Source: Gemmiger_A avium
Lineage (GTDB): Bacteria; Bacillota; Clostridia; Oscillospirales; Ruminococcaceae
NCBI GenBank assembly: GCA_019114585.1
Contig: DXFE01000042.1
Location: 32,924 to 96,923, forward strand
Length of the DNA stretch: 64,000 nucleotides
Direction: 5' to 3'
The stretch's first letter is position 1, and each line of letters begins with the position of its first letter. The notes under the pieces are model-generated. The model saw nothing but the letters and a program-made list of their open reading frames with translations. It was not told the DNA's origin and did no database searches. Of the stretch, positions 15,510 to 24,318 are shown in pieces. Both the position numbers and the translations under genes were made by a program.

Positions 15510-16270
15510 CGGCGTATGTTCTCCCGCACGGCGGCAAATTCCGGCAGGGTGTCGTACAGATGGCGGGCAATGACCTCCATCAGCACAAAATCCTCCTCGC
15601 TGTCAATATCCAGCACGCCGGTATCCTTCATGAGGGAAGCTCCGATCTTGCCGTCCCACAGGATGCCGGTGGTATTGCCGGCCAGGAAATCCCGGCTGAA
15701 CACATAGATGCTGGCGTTCACGTCATAGAACACCGGGGCCTGCTGGCGGGCGGTGTAGGTGGCGTTGTCGATGCCCTTTTCCACATGGTCGCCGCAGTCC
15801 CGCACCATATTGAAGCAGGGGTTGCGGCGGCTGTCGGTCACGCTGAACACCAGATCCAGATCCGCCCGGCTGGCTTTCAGCCGGTAGGCACTCTCCACGT
15901 CCTTCGCGGTGCGCAGGGGGCTGGTGATATCCAGATCCATCACGAAGTCGTAGGCTTCGCCCCGGGCCTGCTCCATCCGGGCCAGGCTGTCCTGGAAAAC
16001 GGCCATCTTGGGCACCGTGTCCCCGCCCAGGGCCTCGCCCCGGGGCAGGTAGACCACCTCCGGATACTTGTCCGCCACCAGACGGGCCAGATCCTCGCTG
16101 TCGGTGTTCAGGCAGATGTCCGCCTTGACCTGCGGGTTCGCGGCCAGGAACATCTGGGCCGCGCTGAGGGTATAGTACACCAGCGGCAGGCCGCAGAAGG
16201 TTTTCAGGTTTTTATTCCTGAACCCCTTGCTGCCCGCCCGGCCGCAGATGGTGATGAGAAGCTTTTCCAT
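15506..16270 (-). CDS. legF: CMP-nonulosonic acid synthetase (LegF/NeuA family)
   Basis: A 254-residue cytidylyltransferase that activates a sialic-acid-like sugar with CTP. The N-terminus carries the conserved CTP-binding motif CGRAGSKGFRNKNL (9-22), then VMDLDITSPLRTAKDVESA and FNMVRDC, all typical of the NeuA/LegF/PseF family. ATG at 16270 after AGGAGGAATCGTT. Since legB, legC, ptmE, legI and legG homologues are in the same operon, CMP-legionaminate or a derivative is the most likely product. Confidence 0.88.
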   Translation of the reverse strand: MEKLLITICGRAGSKGFRNKNLKTFCGLPLVYYTLSAAQMFLAANPQVKADICLNTDSEDLARLVADKYPEVVYLPRGEALGGDTVPKMAVFQDSLARMEQARGEAYDFVMDLDITSPLRTAKDVESAYRLKASRADLDLVFSVTDSRRNPCFNMVRDCGDHVEKGIDNATYTARQQAPVFYDVNASIYVFSRDFLAGNTTGILWDGKIGASLMKDTGVLDIDSEEDFVLMEVIARHLYDTLPEFAAVRENIRR

Positions 16271-16291
16271 AACGATTCCTCCTGAAAGGCC

Positions 16292-17230
16292 TTACGCCTT
16301 GCCTAATGTGAGCCGCAGCACCTGCAGCGCGGTGGCCGGGGTGTTGACGCTGGGCCCCGTGCCGGTGAGGGCATAGGTGACAAAATAGTCCATCTCCCGC
16401 AGATACCGCTCGTTGACCGGTTCCTCGTACCGCTCCACCGTGCCGTCGGCCAGGGTCAGGGTGCCCGCGCCGAAATCCGCGGTGACGGTGCCGTCCTGGC
16501 AAAACAGCTCGATGGTCCGGCGATAGGTGCGGCCGAAGTAGTCCAGATGCACCTCCGCCAGCAGGCTGGGGTACCGGGCGATGTAGACCGACAGATCGTC
16601 CGAATCAATCTCCAGATCCGAGTAGGTGCCCCGCAGGTTATAGCTTTCCAGCGGCATGCCGAACAATTCCACCAGATAATCCCACTCGTGGATCAGGTCG
16701 ATGGTCACCCCGCCGCCCAGATCCCGGTGGGCGGAGTAAACGGTGCGGTAATCCACCCCGGGCCGCCAGTCCGGCAGGTAGGAAGAACAGATCACCCGGG
16801 CGGAGTAGGGCCGCAGGCCGGGCAGCTTTTCCTTTAACGCCAGCATGGTGCCGCACCAGCGCATGGGGGCGGCCACGTAGGCTTTCTGACCCTGGTCGTC
16901 GGCCAGGCCCAGAGCGGCCAGATCCGCGTCCGGGTCGTCAAAGATGGGCTTTTCGATAAACAGCGCCTCCGCCCGGCCCCGCAGCGCGGCCAGGGTATCC
17001 CGGTGCATGCTGGTGGGGTTGGTGATGAAGATGGCGTCGTACCGGGGGGGCAGCTGTTCCACGCTGGTGTACTGATTCCGCAGCAGCTGGGCCGCGCCCT
17101 CCCGCAGCGGACGGGTGCCGCTGCGCAGCGCGTCGGCGTGCACCGGAATGCCCCGCCGCCGGCCGATCTCATGCAGATTGTTCAGATGCCGGGTACCGAT
17201 GGAGCCCAGGCCCACAAAAAGCACGTCCAT
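16292..17230 (-). CDS. Gfo/Idh/MocA family oxidoreductase with intact EKP motif
   Basis: A 312-residue NAD(P)-dependent sugar oxidoreductase. The nucleotide-binding motif FVGLGSIGTRHL (5-16) and the family EKP motif (Glu93-Lys94-Pro95 in FIEKPIFDD) are present, followed by the usual mixed beta-sheet C-terminal domain with DLIHEWDYLVELFG. ATG at 17230 follows GGAGGGATCACC. It lies between a second, divergent Gfo/Idh/MocA protein and legF, so it probably oxidises or reduces a sugar or nonulosonate in the same pathway. Confidence 0.85.
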   Translation of the reverse strand: MDVLFVGLGSIGTRHLNNLHEIGRRRGIPVHADALRSGTRPLREGAAQLLRNQYTSVEQLPPRYDAIFITNPTSMHRDTLAALRGRAEALFIEKPIFDDPDADLAALGLADDQGQKAYVAAPMRWCGTMLALKEKLPGLRPYSARVICSSYLPDWRPGVDYRTVYSAHRDLGGGVTIDLIHEWDYLVELFGMPLESYNLRGTYSDLEIDSDDLSVYIARYPSLLAEVHLDYFGRTYRRTIELFCQDGTVTADFGAGTLTLADGTVERYEEPVNERYLREMDYFVTYALTGTGPSVNTPATALQVLRLTLGKA

Positions 17231-17242
17231 GGTGATCCCTCC

Positions 17243-18220
17243 TCAGGCGTTCTCGATGGCCTCGATCAGGCGGATGGTTTCCTTGTCCCGTTCAAAGCTG
17301 TACCGGGGCTGTTCCTCGCCCGCCAGCACACCCAGGAAGTTGGCCAGCTCGTCCACGTAGGCGTTCTCCACAATGTTGTCGGAGTAGCGGGGGTCCTGTT
17401 CCACCTGGGCATAGGTGTTCACCGGCTGTTTCTCGCCGCTTTGCTTGTCAAACTCGTAGAGGGAACGGGGGTTGCCCTCCCAGAACAGGTGCAGGCCCTC
17501 GCCGAAGCACTCAAAGTTGCGCACCGCCTTGGGGCTGACCACGTCCACCGCCAGCATGCCCTTGGTGCCGTTTTCGTGGCGCAGGGTGACAAAAACGCTG
17601 TCCGGGTAGGCAATCTCCAGATTGCTGATCTTGTCCTTCATGGCGGTGAAGCCGGTCACCGGGCCGAAGGTATCCAGCAGCCAGGGCAGGTCGATGCCGA
17701 AGATCTCCCGCACGCCGCCGGTGCGCGCATCCCCCACAAAGAAGTTTTTGTAGTTCTCCCAGGGGTGCCAGTCGGGCAGGTACTGACCGATGTGGTAGAT
17801 ATAGTTCACCGGGCCGGCAAATTCCTGCACCCGCCGCTTGATATACCGGGTTTCGCCCCGGTAGAGCATGGTGCTGGACAGAAACAGCGGCACACCCTTT
17901 TCCTTTGCCTTGCGGATGTTCTCGTCGTAACCGTCGTCCACCAGGTTCAGCTCGGTAAAGACCGGCAGGCCCGCCTCCAGCAGCTGGCCGATGAGCCCTG
18001 CGTGGCTCAGCGGCGCGGTGCAGACCAGCGCCCCGTCAAAGCTGTCCGCGGCCAGGGCCGCATCGAGGCTCTCATAGGCGGTGATGCCCAGAGTCCGGGC
18101 TTCCTCCCGGCGGCCGGGGGCGGAATCCACCCCGGCGATCTGTACTTCCGGCACAAGGCCGCGCAGCAGCCGGGCGCGGCGCTTGCCCATGCTGCCCAGA
18201 CCCACGATCAACAGTTTCAT
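17243..18220 (-). CDS. Gfo/Idh/MocA family oxidoreductase lacking the EKP lysine
   Basis: A 325-residue member of the same family as its downstream neighbour, with VGLGSMGKRRARLL (6-19) at the N-terminus. At the EKP position the sequence is TELNLVDDG (Glu90-Leu91-Asn92), so the conserved catalytic Lys is absent. The C-terminal domain is full length. ATG at 18220 overlaps the stop of legG by 4 bases. The lost Lys suggests a different chemistry, a regulatory partner for the intact paralogue, or a heteromer. The fold assignment is firm, the role is not. Confidence 0.83.
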   Translation of the reverse strand: MKLLIVGLGSMGKRRARLLRGLVPEVQIAGVDSAPGRREEARTLGITAYESLDAALAADSFDGALVCTAPLSHAGLIGQLLEAGLPVFTELNLVDDGYDENIRKAKEKGVPLFLSSTMLYRGETRYIKRRVQEFAGPVNYIYHIGQYLPDWHPWENYKNFFVGDARTGGVREIFGIDLPWLLDTFGPVTGFTAMKDKISNLEIAYPDSVFVTLRHENGTKGMLAVDVVSPKAVRNFECFGEGLHLFWEGNPRSLYEFDKQSGEKQPVNTYAQVEQDPRYSDNIVENAYVDELANFLGVLAGEEQPRYSFERDKETIRLIEAIENA

Positions 18221-19410
18221 TTTGGCAACTCCCCTTCATAAAAGGTTTTGGGCGCGCCGAAACCGGGCCGGCGCACCTCCCGCAGCAGGATCTCCACAAT
18301 TTTTTCGCTGGTGTTTCCCCCGTTGTAGGGGCTCTTAGCCGCCCGTGCCACCGGCAGGAACGCCGGGCTCAAAGCCTTGTGCAGGGCGGTTTCGATGGCG
18401 GATTCGTCCGCCGGGCAGCCGATCACATTTTCGCAGATGGGGCGGCCTTTCTGCCGGTCCCCCACGTTGACGGTGGGTACCCCGAAGGTAGGGGTTTCCA
18501 CCACGCCGCTGGAGGAATTGCCCAGCACCACCGCCGCCCCCTTCATGGCGGAGAGGTACCGCACCACCCCCAGGCTGGTGCGCACCGCGACGGTATCGGG
18601 ATGGGCGGCGGCCCACCGGTCCAGCTCTTCGTTGATGATAAGGCCGCCCGCGTCCGCGTTGGCCTTGGTAACCAGCCAGTGCAGGCCGGTGGCGGCGCTC
18701 ACCCCGTCCATGGCGGCCAGCAGCGCGTCGGACTGGGCGGCCGGGTCGGCCCCGCCGGCGGTTTCCGGGTGGAAGGTGACCAGGCCGTAGGGCCGGGTCA
18801 GGTCAAAGCCGATGCTCTGGCTCAGTTCGTCCAACCCCAGCAGGGTCATGGTGCGGATGTTCTCATCCCCCAGCCCCCCCACATTGAACACGGTGGCGGG
18901 CTGCTCCCCCATCTGGATGACCCGCCGGGCGGATTCGTCGCAGCTGGGGAAATGCAGATGGGCGATCTTGGTGATGCAGTGGCGGTACCAGTCGTCCGCC
19001 GCGCCCAGGGTCACGTCCCCGCCGCTGATGTGGGCCACCGGTACCCCGGCGAACGCCGCGGCCTGGGCCACGGCGAAAATTTCGTACCGGTCCCCCAGCA
19101 CCAGCACGCAGGCCGGGCGGTTTTCCGCGAACCAGCGCACAAAGCCGTGGATGGTGCGCTCCACCGCACCCGCGGTGGCAAGGGGGCCGCTCTCCCCCGG
19201 CGCAAGGATGGGGATGCGGGCGGCGACGGGCACCCCGTCGGCTTCGATCTCGGCCACGGTGTTGCCGTACTCCGGCGCCAGATGGGCCCCGGTGACCAGC
19301 ACTGACAGCTCCGCCTCCGGGCAGGCCATCAGGTTTTGTATGACCGGACGCAGCAGGCCGTACTCGGCCCGGGTTCCGGTGACCACCGCCAGTTTGACCG
19401 GCTGGGACAT
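18217..19410 (-). CDS. legG: hydrolysing NDP-N-acetyl sugar 2-epimerase (LegG/NeuC family)
   Basis: A 397-residue enzyme of the hydrolysing UDP-GlcNAc 2-epimerase family, which releases NDP and yields an N-acetylmannosamine-type sugar. Motifs: VVTGTRAEYGLLRPVI (9-24), VLGDRYEIFAVAQAA, AHISGGDVTLGAADDWYRH and NSSSGVVETPTFGVPTVNVG. ATG at 19410 is chosen for AGGAGG with 8-base spacing; an upstream ATG has no such site. With ptmE, legB and legC present, the expected substrate is a GDP-linked 2,4-diamino sugar. It lies between legI and the two oxidoreductases. Confidence 0.88.
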   Translation of the reverse strand: MSQPVKLAVVTGTRAEYGLLRPVIQNLMACPEAELSVLVTGAHLAPEYGNTVAEIEADGVPVAARIPILAPGESGPLATAGAVERTIHGFVRWFAENRPACVLVLGDRYEIFAVAQAAAFAGVPVAHISGGDVTLGAADDWYRHCITKIAHLHFPSCDESARRVIQMGEQPATVFNVGGLGDENIRTMTLLGLDELSQSIGFDLTRPYGLVTFHPETAGGADPAAQSDALLAAMDGVSAATGLHWLVTKANADAGGLIINEELDRWAAAHPDTVAVRTSLGVVRYLSAMKGAAVVLGNSSSGVVETPTFGVPTVNVGDRQKGRPICENVIGCPADESAIETALHKALSPAFLPVARAAKSPYNGGNTSEKIVEILLREVRRPGFGAPKTFYEGELPK

Positions 19411-19426
19411 ATCGCTTGCCTCCTGT

Positions 19427-19459
19427 TTTTCCACAATGAGCCGCCCGGAATGTGGAAAA
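19427..19459 (-). promoter_or_regulatory. 9-bp hairpin in the legI-legG gap
   Basis: TTTTCCACA (19427-19435) is a perfect complement of TGTGGAAAA (19451-19459) with a 15-base loop. It lies just before the legG ribosome binding site on the minus strand and could influence legG translation or mRNA stability. No U-tract follows, so it is not a terminator. Confidence 0.35.
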
Positions 19460-19479
19460 CTTTGCCGGGCAGCGGCAGT

Positions 19480-20475
19480 TTACAGCTCGATGGGCTCGTC
19501 CTCGGCGAAATCCCGTTTGGCGCAAAGGCCCAGCACCTCATGCCAGCGCATGGGGCTTACGCCGGTGCCGGGGCGCTTGGTGGTCAGGTTTTCCGCCGTG
19601 AAAGTCTCGCCCTTTTGGATCGGCCGGGCGGCCACGATGCTCTTGCGGGCCACGGGCTTGTTCTTGGCCTCGCTGGGGCTTACCGCCTTGCGGCCGCTGC
19701 CCAGCGCCGCCTCGGTATGGCGCACCGCGGCGATCATGGCGGTGAGTTCCGCCGGGTCCAGGCTGGCCTTCTGATCCGGGCCCTCCATGTTCTTGTCCAG
19801 GGTGAAATGCTTCTCGATCACGGTGGCCCCCAGCGCGGCGGCGGCCACGTCGCACTCCCAGCCGGGGGTGTGGTCGGACAGGCCCACCGGCATCCCGAAC
19901 TGCTCGGCCAGATCCAGCATGGCCAGCAGGTTCGCATCCTCGTAGGGGGTGGGGTACTCGGTGTTGCAGTGCAGCAGCGTCACGCCGGGGCAGCCGCCCT
20001 CCTCCAGCACGCTCAAGGCGTCCTCGATCTCGGGCAGGGTGCTCATGCCGGTGGACAGGATCACCGGGGTATGGGCGGCGGCCACCGCCTCCAGATAGGG
20101 CAGGTTGGTGATCTCGCCGCTGGGAATCTTCATGACCGGCAGTTTCAGGCTGGCCAGGAATTCCACGCTGGGCAGGTCAAAGGCCGCCGACAGGTACTGG
20201 ATACCGATGGAATCGCAGTATTCTTTCAGTTCCCGGTGGGCGTCAAAATCAAAGTGCAGCCGCCGGATCATATCCAGCTGGCTTTCGGCGGCGTCGGTGG
20301 TGGTTTTCTGGTATTCGGCCTTGGGGGCGAACTTGCTGACCACCAGTTCCGGCACGGCGGTCTGGTACTTGACGATATCGGCCCCGGCCTCCTTGGCCGC
20401 CCGGGCCATCTCCTTGGCCAGTTCCAGGCTGCCGTTGTGGTTCACGCCCGCCTCGGCGATGATGCAGATGCTCAT
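19480..20475 (-). CDS. legI: nonulosonic acid synthase (LegI/NeuB family)
   Basis: A 331-residue enzyme that condenses phosphoenolpyruvate with a six-carbon amino sugar to give a nine-carbon sialic-acid-like sugar. Motifs: IIAEAGVNHNG (5-15), KIPSGEITNLPYL, LLHCNTEYPTP, GLSDHTPG and a C-terminal SAF/antifreeze-like domain (about 275-331, KSIVAARPIQKGE ... KRPGTGVSP). ATG at 20475 after AGGAGGATTCAT. The family does not tell sialate, legionaminate and pseudaminate synthases apart without phylogeny; the operon context favours legionaminate. Confidence 0.9.
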   Translation of the reverse strand: MSICIIAEAGVNHNGSLELAKEMARAAKEAGADIVKYQTAVPELVVSKFAPKAEYQKTTTDAAESQLDMIRRLHFDFDAHRELKEYCDSIGIQYLSAAFDLPSVEFLASLKLPVMKIPSGEITNLPYLEAVAAAHTPVILSTGMSTLPEIEDALSVLEEGGCPGVTLLHCNTEYPTPYEDANLLAMLDLAEQFGMPVGLSDHTPGWECDVAAAALGATVIEKHFTLDKNMEGPDQKASLDPAELTAMIAAVRHTEAALGSGRKAVSPSEAKNKPVARKSIVAARPIQKGETFTAENLTTKRPGTGVSPMRWHEVLGLCAKRDFAEDEPIEL

Positions 20476-20505
20476 ATGAATCCTCCTGTCAAAAAATGCG
20501 GCTGG

Positions 20506-21351
20506 TCAGGCGTTCAGCGGGCGGCAGCCGATGCCCACCCCCACGCGGCCGCCCTGCTGCAGGTAGTCCCGCAGCGAACGCTGCAGCCGGGTGTTTCCGG
20601 GATAGGCAGACGGGTCGTCCAGCAGGGCGCCGAACACCCGTTCCTCCGCCTGGCGGCAGGTCATGTCCACGTCGTACACGGTGAACAGATCCTGAAACCG
20701 CAGCAGATTGGCCCCGGCAGGCAGCAGCCCGCGCAGCGCGGGCGCCAGCAGCCAGGAATGGCAATGGAACAGGGCAAACTCCTTTTGCCCGAACCAGGCC
20801 CGGGCCTGCTGCAAGGAATCCGCCACCGCCTGGGGCGCAAGGGGCTGTTCCGCCGGGATGTGTACCTCCAGCACCCGGGTACCGGCCGGGAAAACTTCCT
20901 CCTGCCAGCGGGCCGGGGCGTCCAGTGTGCGGGGCTGGTACTGCAGCCGCCCCAGCCGCACCAGGCGGCCCTTGAGCGATTCCAGCAGCCAGGCCCATTC
21001 CACCAGACCGGGTTTGCCGGTGCGGTGCCGATGCTCCCGGTACCAGATGGCCATATCCCCCATGGTGGCGAAGAATACCTCGTCCGGTATGCCCCGGGCT
21101 TTCCAGCGGGGATACTGGGCGGCGGCGTAGGCCAGATAGACGGCCAGCACCGCCAGCTCCGGCCGGGGATGGCGGGCTATGGCCTGCAAAAACTCGGTTT
21201 CCTGCTGTTCCAGCAGCGGGAAATATTCGGTTTCCGCCTGCCGGGGGCTTATCAGGCGCAGCGCACAGGCCGAGCCCTCGGCCGGCAGGCCGATGCGCGC
21301 GGCCAGCTGTTCAGCGGTCAAGGCGGATTCCTCCTTTTGCGGGCGGGTCAC
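20506..21351 (-). CDS. two-domain N-acyltransferase-like protein (NAT_N/GNAT_C type)
   Basis: A 281-residue soluble protein. The overall layout and the C-terminal stretch EFALFHCHSWLLAPALRG ... LRFQDLFTVYDVD resemble the acyltransferase family that has an N-terminal NAT_N domain and a GNAT-like C-terminal domain. No classic LegH (hexapeptide or GNAT) acyltransferase is seen in this operon, so this protein is the best candidate for the N-acylation step of the diamino sugar, or for adding an unusual acyl group. ATG at 21351 overlaps the ptmE stop (ATGA). The family call comes from memory of these sequences and is moderately certain; the role is inferred. Confidence 0.62.
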   Translation of the reverse strand: MTRPQKEESALTAEQLAARIGLPAEGSACALRLISPRQAETEYFPLLEQQETEFLQAIARHPRPELAVLAVYLAYAAAQYPRWKARGIPDEVFFATMGDMAIWYREHRHRTGKPGLVEWAWLLESLKGRLVRLGRLQYQPRTLDAPARWQEEVFPAGTRVLEVHIPAEQPLAPQAVADSLQQARAWFGQKEFALFHCHSWLLAPALRGLLPAGANLLRFQDLFTVYDVDMTCRQAEERVFGALLDDPSAYPGNTRLQRSLRDYLQQGGRVGVGIGCRPLNA

Positions 21352-22394
21352 TGATTTTCCAGCTTGCGGCGCATGGAGTCCAGTTCTTCCATCTGGCCCA
21401 TGTCCATCCAGCTCTGTTCCCGGATGGGGTACACCCCTACCCGGTCGCCGGCGGCCCGGTACCGCTCGATGATGTCGGTAAAGCCCTGCTTTTTGCCGTC
21501 CTCCAGCTCCCGGATGACCCGGGGCTCCACCACATACACGCCGGTATTGGTGAGGAAGTTCATCTCCGGCTTTTCCCGCATGGCCCGGATCTCGCCGTTT
21601 TCGCCCAGGTCCACCACGCCGTAGGGCACGGTGAAGTGCTTGAAGGCGCAGACCATGGTGATGATGCTTTCGCTCTCCTTGTGGCGGCGGTAGATGTCGC
21701 CGAAGTCCGCGTCGATCAGGATATCGCAGTTGGAGAGGAAAAATGGCTCGTCCAGCTTGCCTTTGAGCAGGCAGAGCCCGCCGCCGGTGCCCAGCGGTTC
21801 CTCCTCGTCGATATACTCCACCTCATAGTCCTTTTCCAGGTCGTTGAAATAGGACTTGATCATGTTCTTTTTGTAGTTGACCACCAGATAGAATTTGCGG
21901 CAGCCGAAATCCCGGAACCGGTGGATGATGTGCTCGATGATGGGCAGTTCCCCCACCGGGATCAGGGGCTTGGGCAGGATCTTGGTGTAGGGGTAAAGCC
22001 GGGTGCCCAGCCCCCCCGCCATGATGACCACCGGCAGCCCGGCGGGCTTGCGGTTGTCGATGTCAAAGCCGCTGGCAAACACGATGTCCAGGATATGGCC
22101 CTTTTTGTCCAGCAGCGGCAAGGCGTCGATGCCCTTTTCCTCCAGCACCGCCTTGGCGCTGCCCCGCTCGGCCACCGGCAGGCTGACGGGCCGGTAGTTG
22201 GCCGCGCCGCTGACCGGGCCTTCCAGCTCGCCGCCGCGCAGGATGTACTTGCGCACGTCCCCGTCGGTGAGCACCGCCTCAAGACGCCCCTCGGGGGCCA
22301 CGAACAGGATGCGCTGGCCGGTTTCGTCCAGCTTTTTCATCGCCTCCAGCACGGTGGCATCGGGCTGGATATACAACTCCTCGATATGCAGCAT
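21348..22394 (-). CDS. ptmE: glucosamine-1-phosphate guanylyltransferase-like (PtmE), CBS plus nucleotidyltransferase
   Basis: A 348-residue protein with two N-terminal CBS domains (about 1-112, including VLTDGDVRKYIL) and a C-terminal sugar nucleotidyltransferase domain starting at 121 (VVIMAGGLGTRLYPYTK, GGLGTR at 127-132, and ILPKPLIPVG). This domain order is that of PtmE, which makes GDP-glucosamine for GDP-based legionaminic acid synthesis in Campylobacter. ATG at 22394 with GAGAGGGGG upstream. It lies between legC and the acyltransferase. The CBS pair suggests allosteric control by nucleotides. Confidence 0.83.
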   Translation of the reverse strand: MLHIEELYIQPDATVLEAMKKLDETGQRILFVAPEGRLEAVLTDGDVRKYILRGGELEGPVSGAANYRPVSLPVAERGSAKAVLEEKGIDALPLLDKKGHILDIVFASGFDIDNRKPAGLPVVIMAGGLGTRLYPYTKILPKPLIPVGELPIIEHIIHRFRDFGCRKFYLVVNYKKNMIKSYFNDLEKDYEVEYIDEEEPLGTGGGLCLLKGKLDEPFFLSNCDILIDADFGDIYRRHKESESIITMVCAFKHFTVPYGVVDLGENGEIRAMREKPEMNFLTNTGVYVVEPRVIRELEDGKKQGFTDIIERYRAAGDRVGVYPIREQSWMDMGQMEELDSMRRKLENQ

Positions 22395-22429
22395 GGGCTG
22401 CCCCCTCTCCGGGCCCGGGGCCCGCGTTT

Positions 22430-23593
22430 TTACAGCGCCAGCAGCGCGTCGATGACCCGCTGGCAATCCTCCTCGCTCAGGTTGGTGGAGCAGGGCAGGT
22501 TGACGATGTGGGCCCGGTAATCCTCGGCCTTGGCCATGGCGTAGGCCTCGTTGCGGCCGTAGTCCGCCTGCTGGTGGATCAGCGCCCAGACCGGCCGGGT
22601 CTGGATGGACTGCTCGTGCAGCTTCTGGATCAGGGTATCCCGGTCATGCCGCTCGTCGGTCAGGTACAGCGAGTAGAACCACTTGTTGGGACGGGTGCAG
22701 TCTTCCCGGAAGCCCAGGATGCGGTAGCCGTTGAGCCCGTCCAGCGCGTCCTTGTACTGCTGCCAGCGGGCGTGCTTGTGGGCGATGAAGCCCTCCAGCT
22801 GTTCCAGCTGGGCCAGGCCCAGGGCAGCCTGCAGATTGGTCATGCGATAGTTGTAGCCCACCTCGTCGTGGAAGAACTGCAGTTCGTTGCTCTTGGCCTG
22901 GGTGGAGAGGTGCTTGGCGTGCTCGGCCCAGTCGGGATGGTTGGAGACCACCATGCCGCCCGCGCCGGTGGTGATGATCTTGTTACCGTTGAAGCTGTAC
23001 ACGCCCACGTCGCCGATGGTGCCGGCCATCCTGCCCGCGAAGGGGCCGGAGGTATACCGGGTGCCCAGGGCCTCGGTGGCGTCCTCGATGAGCACCAGGT
23101 TGTAGCGGCGGGCGATCTCGGTCAGGCGGGGCAGGTCGGCCATGTTGCCGAACACATGCACCGCCACCAGCGCCCGCACCCGGGCCCCGGTGGTCTTGTT
23201 GTAGAGCGCGCCGTCCCGCATCTCGCACCGGTCGCGGCAGAATTCCTCCACCGCGTCGGGGCAGATGCACAGGCTGTCGTCACAGCCGATAAACACCGGC
23301 TCGGCCCCCATGTAGCGGGTGACCGGGTTGACCGCCGCGATAAAGGTCAGGCTGGGCACGATGACCTCGTCCCCGCGCTGTATACCGGCCACCATTGCGG
23401 CCAGATGCAGCCCGGAAGAACCGCTGTTGCAGGCCACCGCCCGGGGCATGCCCACATAGTCGGCAATGGCCTTTTCAAAATCGGCCACCTTGCTGCCGCC
23501 GGTGGAAACCCACTCGCTGACCACCGCCTCGTTGACATATTCCTTTTCGTGCCCGCCGAAGTTGGGCACCGACAGGGGAATGAACTTTGCCAT
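22430..23593 (-). CDS. legC: LegC family aminotransferase (PLP-dependent)
   Basis: A 387-residue DegT/DnrJ/EryC1-family aminotransferase that adds the 4-amino group to a 4-keto-6-deoxy nucleotide sugar. PLP residues: EDATEALGT (Asp171) and the Schiff-base Lys205 in YSFNGNKIITTGAGG. The start FIPLSVPNFGGHEKEYV is typical of LegC rather than PseC. ATG at 23593 with AGAGGTG upstream. Partner enzyme is LegB, encoded about 7 kb upstream in the same operon; the membrane-protein cassettes lie between the two. Confidence 0.88.
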   Translation of the reverse strand: MAKFIPLSVPNFGGHEKEYVNEAVVSEWVSTGGSKVADFEKAIADYVGMPRAVACNSGSSGLHLAAMVAGIQRGDEVIVPSLTFIAAVNPVTRYMGAEPVFIGCDDSLCICPDAVEEFCRDRCEMRDGALYNKTTGARVRALVAVHVFGNMADLPRLTEIARRYNLVLIEDATEALGTRYTSGPFAGRMAGTIGDVGVYSFNGNKIITTGAGGMVVSNHPDWAEHAKHLSTQAKSNELQFFHDEVGYNYRMTNLQAALGLAQLEQLEGFIAHKHARWQQYKDALDGLNGYRILGFREDCTRPNKWFYSLYLTDERHDRDTLIQKLHEQSIQTRPVWALIHQQADYGRNEAYAMAKAEDYRAHIVNLPCSTNLSEEDCQRVIDALLAL

Positions 23594-23641
23594 AGCAAAA
23601 CACCTCTTTAACTCTATGGGCCGGCCTTGCCGCCGGTCGTA

Positions 23642-23664
23642 CCAAAAGCGGAGAAATTCTCCGC
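23642..23664 (-). terminator. weak intra-operon terminator or attenuator before legC
   Basis: On the minus strand the perfect palindrome GCGGAGAATTTCTCCGC is followed by TTTTGG. It lies in the 80-base gap upstream of legC and could reduce transcription of the sugar genes relative to the membrane proteins. Confidence 0.4.
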
Positions 23665-23673
23665 CCGGTTTGC

Positions 23674-24318
23674 TTATTGTTTGCGGCGGCGCACAAAGCG
23701 CACGCCGTCCCACAGCCAGCGGATCGCCGCCGCCGCGAGACCCGGCCATACCAGATAGCCGAACAGCCCGCTCCAACCCGGATTGAAGGCGGCGTACCAG
23801 GGCGCGTCCACGTTCAACGTCAGGGTCAGACCGGTCAGGGTGATGGCGCCCTGTTCCTCGGCCGGGCTGCAAGGGTCCAGGCGCAGCGCTGCGATGGAGC
23901 CGGCCGGCAGGCGGAACAGATAGCTGCCGTCGTCCTGCTTCTGGCCGAACACCCGTTTGCCGCTGCTGAAAGGCTCGTCCGCCCGGGTGGTGTAGTAGAG
24001 GCACACCTCCCGGGGGGTCTGGCTGAACTGCGCCTGCATGAGCAGGGTGCGGGCCATCTGCCCATCGGTATTGCGCCAGATCAGCTGGGGGTCGCCGCCG
24101 GTGGTGACCCAGTCCCCGTTTTCATCCGGGGCGATGTCCACCTGTTCCAGGGTGGCCGGGTCCAGATCGGTCTGGGCCAGACGGCCGCCGGCGCGGCCCG
24201 CAGCCTCCCAGCCCAGCACGGCCAGGCCGCTGCCCAGCCAGAATATCAGTGCCAGCCCGTAGCAGACCAGCGGGATGGGCGCGGGTAAACGGCGCGCCCA
24301 GCACTGCAAACACTTCAT
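23674..24318 (-). CDS. small TM-beta-TM membrane protein, copy 2 of a duplicated cassette
   Basis: A 214-residue protein with one helix near the N-terminus (about 14-37), an extracytoplasmic predicted beta-rich domain (about 45-170) and one helix near the C-terminus (about 180-203) before a basic tail. The core, CLYYTTRADEPFSSGKRVF ... IAALRLDPCSP ... LTGLTLTLNVD, lines up with the 199-residue protein encoded at 26311-26910. ATG at 24318 overlaps the stop of the preceding 660-residue protein gene. No named family was recognised. It may be an accessory or acceptor-presenting subunit for the membrane protein it is coupled to. Confidence 0.7.
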   Translation of the reverse strand: MKCLQCWARRLPAPIPLVCYGLALIFWLGSGLAVLGWEAAGRAGGRLAQTDLDPATLEQVDIAPDENGDWVTTGGDPQLIWRNTDGQMARTLLMQAQFSQTPREVCLYYTTRADEPFSSGKRVFGQKQDDGSYLFRLPAGSIAALRLDPCSPAEEQGAITLTGLTLTLNVDAPWYAAFNPGWSGLFGYLVWPGLAAAAIRWLWDGVRFVRRRKQ

